A stretch of DNA of 64,000 nt from Poa pratensis (taxonomy: Eukaryota > Streptophyta > Magnoliopsida > Poales > Poaceae): assembly GCA_947311845.1 (NCBI GenBank), contig CAMZMU010000052.1:138771733-138835732 (forward strand). Direction: 5' to 3'. The position numbers and the translations under genes are program-made. The notes beneath the pieces were generated by a model. That model was not told the DNA's origin, made no database searches, and saw nothing but the letters and a program-made list of their open reading frames with translations. Positions within the stretch are counted from its first letter, which is position 1. The number at the start of each line of letters is the position of its first letter. This document shows positions 23,139 to 34,875 of this stretch, piece after piece.

Positions 23139-23462
23139 GGCTCTTTTGAGGGGGCCTGTTCATTATGGCTGGATGTATCCAGTTGAGAGAAGGTTAGGTT
23201 ATCTCAAGTCTATGGTCCGTAACAAAGCAAGGCCCGAAGGTTCTATCGCAGAGGGCTACATTGTTGATGAGTGTTTGCTCTTTTGCTCTAGATTTTTCAA
23301 GGATGGCACAGAAACATGATTTAACAGAGATGATAGGAACCAAGATATACAGAGAAGACCTGATCGTGATGAGATCGAGGTATTTTCAGTTGGAGCTAAA
23401 GGTCTTGGGAAATCCACTTTGAAACATTTGACAAGGAATTTGACAAAATGGTTTGGTATGTG
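23139..23462 (+). pseudogene. CACTA TNP2-type transposase remnant, segment 2
   Basis: Continues segment 1 after the GGCTC duplication. It reads LRGPVHYGWMYPVERRLGYL, then VRNKARPEGSIAEGYIVDEC and FCSRFF, the most conserved part of DUF4218. A TGA near 23318, where the family has Arg (TETRFNR), is a C-to-T type nonsense change of a CGA codon. Near 23420 the frame shifts; the later frame reads FDKMVWYV and runs directly into LNNCDD after the solo LTR (d) at 38836, so (d) sits inside an exon. Confidence 0.88.
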
Positions 23463-24772
23463 TGATTGCTAGGCGTGCACGTTCGTTGGGAGACCCCAAG
23501 AGGAAGGTATGATGCAGTCTAGCAGCAAGTTTTCCCTCAGTATGAAACCAAGGTTTAATCGACCAGTAGGAGCAGTAGCGTTTCTGAAGGTTGTCAACGG
23601 CGTAATATGATGCGGCGCAACACCAGGGATTCCGGCGCTGACGTGGAACCTGCACACAACACAACCAAACTACTTTGCCCCAACGAAACAGTGAGGTTGT
23701 CAATCTCACCGGCTTGCTGAAAACAAAGGATTAAACGTATGGTGTGAAAAATTATGTTTAATTGCAGAGAATGAAAAGGAATAATGTTTGCAGTTTGTGG
23801 TTTAATCAGTGTAAAAGAATGGACCGGGGTCCACAGTTCACTAGTGGTGTCTCTCCATAAAAGATAACTAACATGTTGGGTGAACAAATTACAGCTGGGC
23901 AATTGACAAATAGTGAGCGCATGACAATGCATATATATGACATGATGACTACTATGATATTTAATTAGGCATTACGACGAAATACATAGACCGTTATCCA
24001 ACAGCGTCTATGACTAATAATCCACCGTCGGGTTGTCATCCGAGTCCCCGTTGGTATTAAGTTGCAAGCAACGGATAATCGCATTAAGTAAAGTGCGTAA
24101 TGTAAACAAATACATATGACCGTGGACATAGCATTGTTAGGTTACCCCTAGTGGCAACAGCACATCCGCAATCTTAGAAGTTGTTGTCACTCTCCCAGAT
24201 TACCGAAGGCATGAACCCACTATCTAGCATAAATACTCTCTCTTGGAGTTACAAGCATCTACTTGGCCAAAGCATCTACTAGTAACGGAAAGCATGCAAG
24301 ATCCTAAATAACATAGGGCATAGATTGATAATCAACTTAACATATTATTCAATATTCATCGGATCCCAGCAAACACAACATGTAGCATTACAATAATATG
24401 ATCTTGATCATGTAGGGCAGCTCACAAGATCTGTCGGGGATGTAACCCGGGTACCCCAGAGTTGATGATTTTATTGAGTTAGTGCAAGAAATAGCAAAAA
24501 GATGAATAAAAGATAAAGGAAGAGGCTGGAAAATCGGCCTGGACCGACACATGAATGGCCCAAACCGAGATACGACTTATTGGGCCGAGGTATCCGACGT
24601 ACTCAGTGCTGGACCGACACTGGTTATTCTCAGTGCAACCGAGACCATCAAGACTCGGCTGGGCCAAGCTCTTCCCCTTCCTCTTAGCTGGACCAAGATG
24701 CAAAACTCGGATGGGCCGAGTTTCCCCCAGCTCCTAACTCAGATGGGCCAGCATCACCTCACCCCGGACTGG

Positions 24773-26133
24773 TGATACCCACAAGTATAGGGATCGCTGA
24801 AGTCTTCGTTGGGAAGTATTACCCAAATTTATAGTTCGACTCGATGGGAACACAAGAATATCAATAAGACCTTGGCAATTGAGGCGTCACTCTCAACCAC
24901 ACCTGTATATCAATAACTTGCAGCAGTAATAGTGATGGCAGTAGTATGATTCAAGTAACAAGCAGAACAGTAGCAGTGAACAAGTGTTTCCCAGTTTTCA
25001 CCGGAAAAGTGAAAGTGTAACTCAGAGATTTAAAACGTAGGCATGAGGTGATAGCGGGGTGTTGCAAGAATGAGATTGATCATATAATAAGAAACAAATA
25101 ACAATGGGACCTATCTCTAACTCCGATATATGTAGGTATGTGTTCCATATTTAGTTGTGCGTACTAACCAAGAGAATTTGCACAACATCTATTGTCCAAC
25201 CTGCCCATTTCACCGGGGCCAACTTGGAACTACAGGTAATTAAGGTCTACCCTTTCGAATAGACCGGAACAATGCATTAACACTTCATGAACACATAGAA
25301 TCCTCAAACTAAAACATCTCCCCCTTGTTTTCCCTATATGTCACGTTTAGGGTTCGCAGGTTCAACATAATAGCAGGTGATACACTTTGCAGATAAATAC
25401 CAAACTCAAATATATGATGGGGCAATATAAGTTCAGTACTGAAATCATGCCACTCGGGCCCTAGTAGCAAGCATTAAACATAGCAAGAGTGCATCAACAC
25501 AATACAAAAGTATCCTCAAGATAAAACCCTAAAATCCCGAACAACGGGTAGCATTACATGATCAATCTCATCCAATCCCCATCCACCTCACATGCCTACA
25601 GCGGACTACTCACACATGGTGATGGAGAGGGAGCTCATGGTCGATGGAGATGAAGGCGGTGAAGATGGCGGTGAAGACGGTCTCCGGATCCCTCCACCGG
25701 AGGAGAAATCCTGGATCAATCTGTCCCCGAAACGAAGATCGTGATGGTGGCGGCGTTCTGTTTCGCGAAAGCTCCTCTCCTCCTAGGGCAAGCACTTTTT
25801 CGTATATATGAGGGGGTACGTCGAAGACCGAAGGCGAGGCGGCGCCCGAGGCCCATTTGGGCTGGGCCCACGCGGCCAGGTACAGGGGCCGCGTGGGACC
25901 CACCCATTTGGCCCTCGAGCGCTTCCTCGTGTCCATCTTTTGTCCATTGTCCTTCTTTTCCATAAAAATTGACGTGGTAATTTTCCCCGATTTTATTTCC
26001 TGCAGAAATAGCCAGAAAAGAGACTTTGCTAAAAACAGCGTCAGATTCAGCAGTTTTATTCAAATATGGGAAGATTCCGGAGCAAATTATGAGGCAAAGT
26101 GCTTGGAAAAGTAGATGCATTTTGGATGCATCA
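24773..26133 (-). repeat. LTR of element (f), 3' in element orientation
   Basis: 1,361 bp, TGATACCCACAAG to GGATGCATCA on the plus strand. It has the CCCACGCGGCC...GGCCGCGTGGG palindrome at about 25865-25900 and a minus-strand TATA-like box near 25803. Confidence 0.9.
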
Positions 26134-27806
26134 GCTCCCCCAAGCTTAGCTCGTTGTTTGTCCTCGAACAACTCAAACGTAGTGCAGAAGCGATAAAAGA
26201 CTTTGACAAGAACTTTGCATTGCATATGTAACACAATTTAATATCAACAAGCATTCAAAGCATAGCTTCAACAACAAATGATAAGATGTTAGCAAAGGTA
26301 TATCTAATCAATGTTAAAGCATTTATATTTGTTGCAAGAGAGATATTATGTAGAGTCAATACTTGGATGAGTTTGCTCAACTGTAGAAATAAACAAAGGT
26401 TCTTGCATCGCTAATGATTGAATCATGACAAGACTTTTGAGGTCTTTTGATTCTTTCTTTTGTTACCTGGTGAAATCATTGTGCTTACAACCTTGCTCTT
26501 AGTTTTAGCAAACCATTTGATATTACTGACATGACTCATATGCTTGACCGACTAATGGTTGAAAACCTCATGCCCCGTGAATACGAGTACCTACACCATG
26601 GCTACTCAACTTGGGTCACTAAGCAAGTTCGAAATTTTCAGTCATTGCAAGTAATAAAAGCGTCATCAAGAGCGTCAACTGGGGTACCTCTTGTCCCAGG
26701 ACATGGACAAGCCCATGTCCAAACAACAAGACAAACAGACAATGAACAATCTCAGCACTCTTTTATTTACCATTTGCATAGCTTTTTATTATGAAGTGCA
26801 TCACTGAATGTCCACCATGGTGCGCTGTAAATTTCCACCATGAATGATGCATGGCTTAAGTTGGCGGCCCAGGCGTCTCTCTAGCCAATTATTCTTACTC
26901 ATCAAACTTGCTAAGTTTCCGCTTTCATTTCGCACATGATAAGCATCCATAAACAAAAGTACATGATATCAACTGAATATATTTTAGTGCAATGTTGAAA
27001 GCTTTACATGTGTCAGCACATTTCAGCTAACTCCCAACCACTAAACCTGTCAAGCATACAACTTCATGTTTATTATTTGAAAGATTATTTTACTTTCTAT
27101 TGGTTGGCAAGTTTAGTAAGCACAATGGGATGCGTAGACCTTTGTTTAGAGCTACAATTATTCAATCCACAACCAAGTATTGTCACTAAATAAAATTTCA
27201 CTTGCATCATCATATAACATACTAGAACATGGAGAAGATAAACATTTGCTACCATTTCTCTAGATGTTGAAGAAACTATGATGTGCTCACTTGCTGTTAT
27301 TAAAGAGTCCACATAACACGGCAAAGGTGTCATACCTTTCATCCACTTCATGCACATCAACTCATCATCGTTGTTCTCCTCTCCCAACTTGAACTGCACA
27401 ATAAAAACTCAAATCTGCCAGAAAATGTCACTGCATACAGTACTGTTTTTACCCTACCTAGACACCTCAGAAAAATCTCATATTTTACGTGTGTGTAGGT
27501 TATGATGTGTTGCAGCAGTGGTTAAAATTTCAGCTCAATCGGAGTTACAGAGAAAAAATGAAAAATAAAACAGCGAGCAGATTTCAGCAATTTCTGCACC
27601 TCCGTTTTTGCGTTTGTTTCAAGAAAACGAAAATATTTTTGTTATTTTTCGTTCTAAGAAACAAAAGACAAACAACCAGAAGTAAAAGAAACAAATAAAA
27701 TCTTTTTGTGTTTTTTGTTTTCAAGAAACTTATCATAGCAATATAACGGTGATATAAAACAATGAATGGAGAGTAAGAGAAGTACTCCCCCAAGCTTGCG
27801 ATCAAG
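26134..27806 (-). other. 3' non-coding region of element (f)
   Basis: No gene recognised. It starts with the PPT and contains blocks shared with (c) and (a), such as GCGTCAACTGGGGTACCTC near 26670. Confidence 0.6.
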
Positions 27807-28980
27807 CTAGTATCCTGGGTAGTTGCCGTATCCACTTCCACTTCCAGGGTAGTAACTATATGGGTAGCCTTGCATGCTTGGGTACAGGGGCTCCGCCTGA
27901 GGCATGTACCCCTGTGTCTCTGGAGCTTGTGGCTCCTCCTGAGGCGGCGCCTCTTCCACTATCCATTTTCCGGTACTCCTGTCAAAAAGATCAGTACGGG
28001 GGAGCCTAATGGACACTCGCTGCCCACTAGTGCTCAAATAGTTATACAGATAATGTCCCCATACAACGTACTTATATCCATGCGAGTAGTCAAAGCAAAA
28101 TCAAGTAATTTGGACTCTTGCACTAGAGTACCCATGTTATCACCATATCCTCTCTCGTTTTTAATGTAATTGTACACCATAGTAGCAATAGCACCAGCAT
28201 AAATAGGAGTTTGATCAGTAATATTTCTACTCACAGCAGTATGCAAAGATCTAGCAAGTATGACTCCCAAGTTATATTCACACGGTGTATTTTCTTTTGC
28301 ACATTTTAGTAGATAAACCATTGGTCCAGTGCAAGCAGAATTGTTATCCCTAGCAAGAAATCCTCTTGCAAGAAACAACGCAAAATATCTCAAACTTGGG
28401 TGCTGTATATGAGTAAATTTACCCCTATTTAATCTATCACGAGAGTTTACAGATATAGTGTGCCAAAACTCAACAAGCTCATGGTTGGTATCAGCACGAG
28501 TTTCACTCCAACTCCCTGAATTTTCTACACCAATAGCATTGCAAAATTCCCTAGAGACATAACAAGGCGCTCACCTCTCATAGTAAATTTGCAAACAAAG
28601 GTAAGAGGGGGTGCCTTACTTCTCTTCCTGTGCTTTTGGGGCTCCGGGCCCTCAAATCTGAAGGTAGAGAGGAATTCCCGCGAGAGTTCTTCATATGTAT
28701 CTTGGGGGTTCTGGGAGAACCTAAGCAAGCCAGTTGTAGTGACGAAGGTGTCGAAGTCCTCTTTGATCCCCCACTGTTCAAGAACATAGGGATCTTGCCA
28801 TCTTGTTGTATGTATTTTCAGCTTCTCCCCTACAAAGAATGCATCATCCTCCCACAGGTGGTCGTCATCATAATTGAGGGAGACTTTGCATGCTCTTCTT
28901 CTTGGTCTTGAGCTCATCCCAACCAAAGCTTTGCCCTTGCTAAACATGATACCTTGCTGCCCAAAAACAATATTCAACAA
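27807..28980 (-). pseudogene. Downstream ORF of element (f), Athila ORF1-like, broken
   Basis: Three minus-strand frames chain together: 28980-28525, about 28560-28034 and 28037-27807. The first has an aromatic and acidic N-terminal region and SREFLSTFRFEG; the second continues with FARGFLARDNNSACTGPMV and a helical C-terminal half; the last is a Pro/Tyr/Gly-rich tail (GYPYSYYPGSGSGYGNYPGY). The pattern resembles the plant retrotransposon ORF-1 (ATHILA) family of unknown function. A frame change near 28545 breaks it. It lies where pol would be expected in an autonomous element. Confidence 0.6.
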
Positions 28981-29731
28981 AAATCAAGATGTAACACCTT
29001 AAAACAACATTAAGCCATCCATAAATAGTCTCCACATCAATATCATGCATCAATATCAACTAGAAAACTTGAATCTATGGATTTCCTAAGCATAAAAGGG
29101 TGACACCTAGTGCAGCAAAATACTTCATGCATGAGGCATAAGAACAAAAAGTAATTGGATGAGTGGAGGAGTCACATACCAATGAGCAATCCCACCAAAC
29201 AGATTTGAAAAATCTGCCCTAAACTTGGAGATCCAAGGATAGCAGGAAGAGAGCTCGAGAAAATTTGGGAAAAATACCTGGGGCTGGTTTCCTGTCGAGG
29301 GGAAGGAGATGGGCACTGGATACTCACCTAACCCCCTCTGTGGGCCAAAATAGTGGGTCCCACGCGGCCAGGTACTGTGGCCGCGTGGGACACCCCCTTT
29401 TGGGCCCTGGTGGCCCTCTGGTGTCTCCCTTTTGGCTGTTAGTTCCTCTGGTAAAATAACTTACCTCCAAATTTTTCTGGAATTTTTCGAGAAAATTTTC
29501 TGAACAGAATTTTTCAAACTACATTTCTGGAATTTCTGCACTTTGAAATAATTATGCTCATGCAAATAATCTAAAAATTCTAGAATAAATGAAATCAAAC
29601 ATTCAAAGCAATTTTTATGGGAATCAAGTTTGCATCATTTTCATATTAGTAATGAGGTTGATCAAGTCTCATTAATAATATGCAAAAGATATAATACATG
29701 ATTCTTTATTTTATATGTTTTCTGAGCAATT
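28981..29731 (-). other. Spacer between protease and downstream ORF of element (f), with an LTR-like block
   Basis: No gene. Positions 29340-29420 contain the same CCCACGCGGCC...GGCCGCGTGGG palindrome and GGGCCC context seen in the LTRs, although this is internal. It could be an internal promoter region or the scar of an LTR-derived rearrangement. Confidence 0.5.
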
Positions 29732-32359
29732 TCAAGTCACCTCATATTTGATTGGAATAGTTCCAATCATTAAGATAGCATATTTTGGTTCAGGAGGTGG
29801 CAATGCAAACTCAAAGCTTCCTATTATAAGAGTATTCCTTTTAATGGAGTTCACACTCTGGCTTACCATAGTAACAGATTTCTTCTTAGGAAAATAGATA
29901 GTGTGCTCATTTCCCTTGACATTGAATGTTACCTTGCTCTCAGTGCAATTTATAACAGCCCCTGCAGTGTTTAAAAAGGGTCTTCCAAGAATAATAGACA
30001 AATTATCATCTTCAGGCATTTCTAACACAAAGTCTGTAGGGATTAACACATTAGCAATAGAGATAGGGACATCCTCACATATTCCTATAGGCACAGCAGT
30101 TGATTTATCAGCCATTTGTAATGATACTTCAGTTGGAACCAATTTGTTTAGGTTAAGTTTCTTATATAAAGAAAAAGGCATAACACTAACACCAGCTCCT
30201 AAGTCACATAGAGCATATTTCACATAAGTTTCTTTAATATGACAAGGAATAGTTGGAATACCAGGATCACCACGTTTTTCAGGCATTTTCCCTTTAAAGG
30301 AATATTCAGCAAGCATAGCAGTTATTGCATCAGTAGGAATCTTTCTTTTATTAGTCACAATGTCTTTCATGTATTTGGAATATGGAGGGATTTTAATAGC
30401 ATCAACAAGAGGAATTTGCAAACACAAAGACTTAATCAACTCAAAGAATTTCTCAAATCTAGCATCATCCAAAGTTTTTATTACCTCTTGGGGATATGGT
30501 ATGGGTTTTTGTACCCACGGATCCCTATCTTTACCTCTTTGTGGATTAGGATGGCTCTTCTTCTTATTCTTCTCAGTAGATGGTGGAGGGTCTTCTTTAT
30601 CATTAGGTTCAGGTTCTTCAATATTTTCATCCTCTTGTGGCTCTTCTTCAGGTGAAGGTGATTCTTCTTCTTCATTATTATTATCTTCAGTCTCAGCATC
30701 AGAAATAGAAATATCCTTATCTTGCTCTTCAGAGTCATCAATGTCCTTGTTTTCATTGGGAGATTTTCCTGCAGAAGATTTCTTCTTGAGAGCTTCTTGT
30801 TCTTTTCTCTTGGGATGGCCTTCAGGAAAATCAGGATCCTGAGTACTTGCACCTCCCCTAGTGTTAACTCCACAAACCTGTTTCTTCACCATAAGACTTT
30901 CATACAATTGATTTTGAAGAGAAACCATTTGTTCAACTTGATTATTCATCATCTCACAGTGTTTAACAATTCTTTTTACCTCTCCCACACTAGCATGTAA
31001 ACTTTCTCGAAGAGATTTAATTTTGTGAGAGTTCTCCATAATAGTCATTCTAATATTATGCTCCTCAGGATTATGATGATAAGCAAAATCATTCATGTAG
31101 GATACATCAACAGGAGGTGTTACCTTTTCATTACCTTTTATGGAGCTAATAGCATTGACTTGAATTGGAAAACATGGTTGATCATCAGGAAGTTTAACAC
31201 CCATTTCAGATAATTCCTTAAGATGAGAGGTTTTAATTCCCTTCTCTTTAATAGCCTTGGAAGCTTCTTTCATTGTTTCGTTATCCAATTTGAGCATGCC
31301 TCTTTCTTTCCGGAAATATCTCTTCAATATTCCAGTCTTCATAATTCCTAGAGATAGTCTCCAATAGCTCAGTTGCTTCATCAACGGTCCTTTCCCTGAA
31401 AACATTACCTGCAATACCATCAAGATAGCCTCTGGTGTTTTCGGTTAGACCATTGTAAAATATATCAAGTATTTCATTACTCTTGAAGCCATGGGTAGGA
31501 CATTTCCTAACCATCTTACTATACCTCCCCCAAGCTTGGGGTAAATCCTCCTTCTCTTTCTGTGAAAAGTTGCTAATCTCAACAGTCAAACCATGAATCT
31601 TATCAGCAGGGAAATACTTATTATAGAATACCTGCAAACATTCTTCCTTGCTAGTAATACATCCAGGTTCTAAACGATTATACCAAGTTTTAGCACTTCC
31701 TCCCAAAGTAAAAGGAAACAGCTTTAAGAAATAGTAGCGTTGATGGATTTCATCTTTACCAAATAACACAGATAAGTCATGCAAGACAGCAATGTGTTCA
31801 AAAGGAAACTCATCCTCTCTACCATAAAACTTATATTTTTCAGCTTTTTCAATTATTTCAGGATCAACACTAAACTCATAATCTTTATCTTTAATTTTAA
31901 TAGCAGGAGCATTCATTTTCTCAGTAATAGGAAAATATCCATCAAGAGGAGAATTTTTATAGCTATCAAGTTTATCCAATTTATCAAAGTCAGAATTCAT
32001 AAAAGCCATAGTAAATGCCTCCTCTTCCTCAGAAGAAGTTTCAAATTCATCATCACAGTATTCATTATCTTCTAACTCAGATTCCACATTTTATTAGTAG
32101 AAGATTCCAGATTTTCAGGTGTTTCAGTTATCTCAGATGTTTCAGGTGTCACTTCTTTGTCTATGCTACCACATAATAAATCATTTTCATTACTAGTAGA
32201 CATTTTAGACAATGGTGAACTAGATAAAACCTTTCCTCTTTTCTTAGGAGCAACAGCAGAAGCAACATTAGGTGAAAAGTTTGGCCTACTTGGCAAATCC
32301 GTACCTCTGCGAGTAGTTGAAGGCCTCACTTCCTTCAGAGTAGTCTTTTCCTTTCCCAT
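29732..32359 (-). pseudogene. gag-pro: gag and aspartic protease of element (f), broken by frameshifts
   Basis: The start is ATG at 32359 (MGKEKTTLKEVRPS), near the PBS as expected. Frames change near 32080 and near 31300. The middle frame (32087-31281) holds a Retrotrans_gag core, with LKLFPFTLGGSAKTWYNRL and a conserved Phe/Tyr-rich helix. The last frame (31423-29732) has a long Glu/Asp/Pro/Lys-rich linker, then a retropepsin with CDLGAGVSVMPFSLY (catalytic Asp) and the ILGRPFL flap-side motif. It stops at 29732 with no RT following. This is the only protein-coding capacity in the (a)/(c)/(f)/(g) group, so such elements may supply Gag to their coding-free relatives. Confidence 0.85.
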
Positions 32360-32450
32360 GGTTAGGAACAAGCAAAAGCAGCAAATAGATGATAACAAGT
32401 TGTCTTACCAATAAAGCTAGGTTCCCCGGCAACGGCGCCAGAAAACGTCT

Positions 32451-33809
32451 TGATACCCACAAGTATAGGGGATCGCTGAAGTCTTCGTTGGGAAGTATTA
32501 CCCAAATTTATAGTTCGACTCGATGGGAACACAAGAATATCAATAAGACCTTGGCAATTGAGGCGTCACTCTCAACCACACCTGTATATCAATAACTTGC
32601 AGCAGTAATAGTGATGGCAGTAGTATGATTCAAGTAACAAGCAGAACAGTAGCAGTGAACAAGTGTTTCCCAGTTTTCACCGGAAAAGTGAAAGTGTAAC
32701 TCAGAGATTAAAACGTAGGCATGAGGTGATAGCGGGGTGTTGCAAGAATGAGATTGATCATATAATAAGAAACAAATAACAATGGGACCTATCTCTAACT
32801 CCGATATATGTAGGTATGTGTTCCATATTTAGTTGTGCGTACTAACCAAGAGAATTTGCACAACATCTATTGTCCAACCTGCCCATTTCACCGGGGCCAA
32901 CTTGGAACTACAGGTAATTAAGGTCTACCCTTTCGAATAGACCGGAACAATGCATTAACACTTCATGAACACATAGAATCCTCAAACTAAAACATCTCCC
33001 CTTGTTTTCCCTATATGTCACGTTTAGGGTTCGCAGGTTCAACATAATAGCAGGTGATACACTTTGCAGATAAATACCAAACTCAAATATATGATGGGGC
33101 AATATAAGTTCAGTACTGAAATCATGCCACTCGGGCCCTAGTAGCAAGCATTAAACATAGCAAGAGTGCATCAACACAATACAAAAGTATCCTCAAGATA
33201 AAACCCTAAAATCCCGAACAACGGGTAGCATTACATGATCAATCTCATCCAATCCCCATCCACCTCACATGCCTACAGCGGACTACTCACACATGGTGAT
33301 GGAGAGGGAGCTCATGGTCGATGGAGATGAAGGCGGTGAAGATGGCGGTGAAGACGGTCTCCGGATCCCTCCACCGGAGGAGAAATCCTGGATCAATCTG
33401 TCCCCGAAACGAAGATCGTGATGGTGGCGGCGTTGTGTTTCGCGAAAGCTCCTCTCCTCTAGGGCAAGCACTTTTTCGTATATATGAGGGGGTACGTCGA
33501 AGACCGAAGGCGAGGCGGCGCCCGAGGCCCATTTGGGCTGGGCCCACGCGGCCAGGTACAGGGGCCGCGTGGGACCCACCCATTTGGCCCTCGAGCGCTT
33601 CCTCGTGTCCATCTTTTGTCCATTGTCCTTCTTTTCCATAAAAATTGACGTGGTAATTTTCCCCGATTTTATTTCCTGCAGAAATAGCCAGAAAAGAGAC
33701 TTTGCTAAAAACAGCGTCAGATTCAGCAGTTTTATTCAAATATGGGAAGATTCCGGAGCAAATTATGAGGCAAAGTGCTTGGAAAAGTAGATGCATTTTG
33801 GATGCATCA
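32451..33809 (-). repeat. LTR of element (f), 5' in element orientation
   Basis: 1,359 bp, nearly identical to 24773-26133 (mostly single-base indels, for example in C and T runs, and one C/G change in GGCGTT(C/G)TGTTTCGCG). Confidence 0.9.
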
Positions 33810-34875
33810 ACTGGACCGAGTCAAATCCAGCAGGCCGGGTTCTTCAAACATCGGAGTGGGCCGAGATGCCCTGTCTTGGTGGACTGCTGCTTCCTTAGCT
33901 CAGATTGGACCGAGGTCCCGCAGCAGCTACCACGGCTGGGCCTGGGCCGTTAACTTCGCTTCCGTGCGCCAGCTCCACTGGCTGCCATCTCGGCTGGCCG
34001 AGGCAATGGCCCGCCAGGCCGAAACGTGCGTTGATCCTTCGCTCGTTGGTTCATCGTCCGAAGCAAAGGAGGCCGAGGTCTCCTAGACCGAGTAATCGCC
34101 TAAGCTACGTTCGACCGAGACCAGATACCAGGATCGCTCCATCAACGACTCCTCGCCTAGACAGCAACATCGACCGAGCTGCACCTTCGACCGAGATTAC
34201 GTGGCTGCCTCGGCGTGCTGCCTCTACCCCGACTTATCCACACCACTGACATCCCAGCTGCTACCTCGTCAAGTACAAGATACCCCCTGCCACTTACCGA
34301 AGATCCTGGAGACAGGAGCTAGAAGACAAAAGCAAGGACAAAGACAAGACAGGCGTGCTTATCCAGGGCATGGCTAACCGTGGCTACAGTGGCATGGACG
34401 TGACTATAGTACAGCTCCATGACGCGTGTACAGTGCGACAAGACCCCAGTAGTCTTTTCATCTACAGTGTGCTGTACCTTGTGGGCCACCCTTGTCCCCT
34501 GGGCTCCCTTTATAAGGAGCACCAGGGGGAGAGCTCTCCTGAGCAGCCCACGGGCTCATTTTCCCCCGTAGCTCCTTGCTAGCTTCCATCTCCATGATTG
34601 CTTCGTGCTGCCTTGCTCAGGTTTAGTGATACTTAGACATACAGCTTAAGGAGCATTTATACTGACTGTATACAGAGCGAGAAATACACCAATTAGGCTA
34701 GATGCTGCAGTAGGGGTTTTATCTTTCACGAGAGCCCCGAAGCAGGGTAAATCCTTGTGTTCATCGGTTTGTCCGTGTGCGCTCTTCAGCGCGCTATCCC
34801 TCCCCGAATCCTCTAGCGTCCATCGGCCCCAAACTCAAGCCATCCTATGGCATCTGCCGTGATCACACCACGACA

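Larger units (their letters stand above)
24773..33809 (-). mobile_element. Element (f): Athila-like gag-protease LTR retrotransposon without RT or integrase
   Basis: 9,037 bp with perfect TSD ACTGG (24768-24772 and 33810-33814). LTRs are 24773-26133 and 32451-33809, differing by a handful of single changes. On the minus strand the PBS TGGCGCCGTTGCCGGGG lies at 32424-32440 and the PPT (TAAGCTTGGGGGAG) at 26135-26148. From right to left it encodes gag, aspartic protease and a downstream open frame region at 28980-27807. No RT, RNase H or integrase is present. I infer a non-autonomous member of a Triticeae Gypsy family of Sabrina/WHAM kind; the family name is tentative. Confidence 0.9.

Noticed and set aside
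27489..27841. Short ORFs in the 3' region of element (f)
   Set aside because: AT-rich Lys/Phe runs with no domain.
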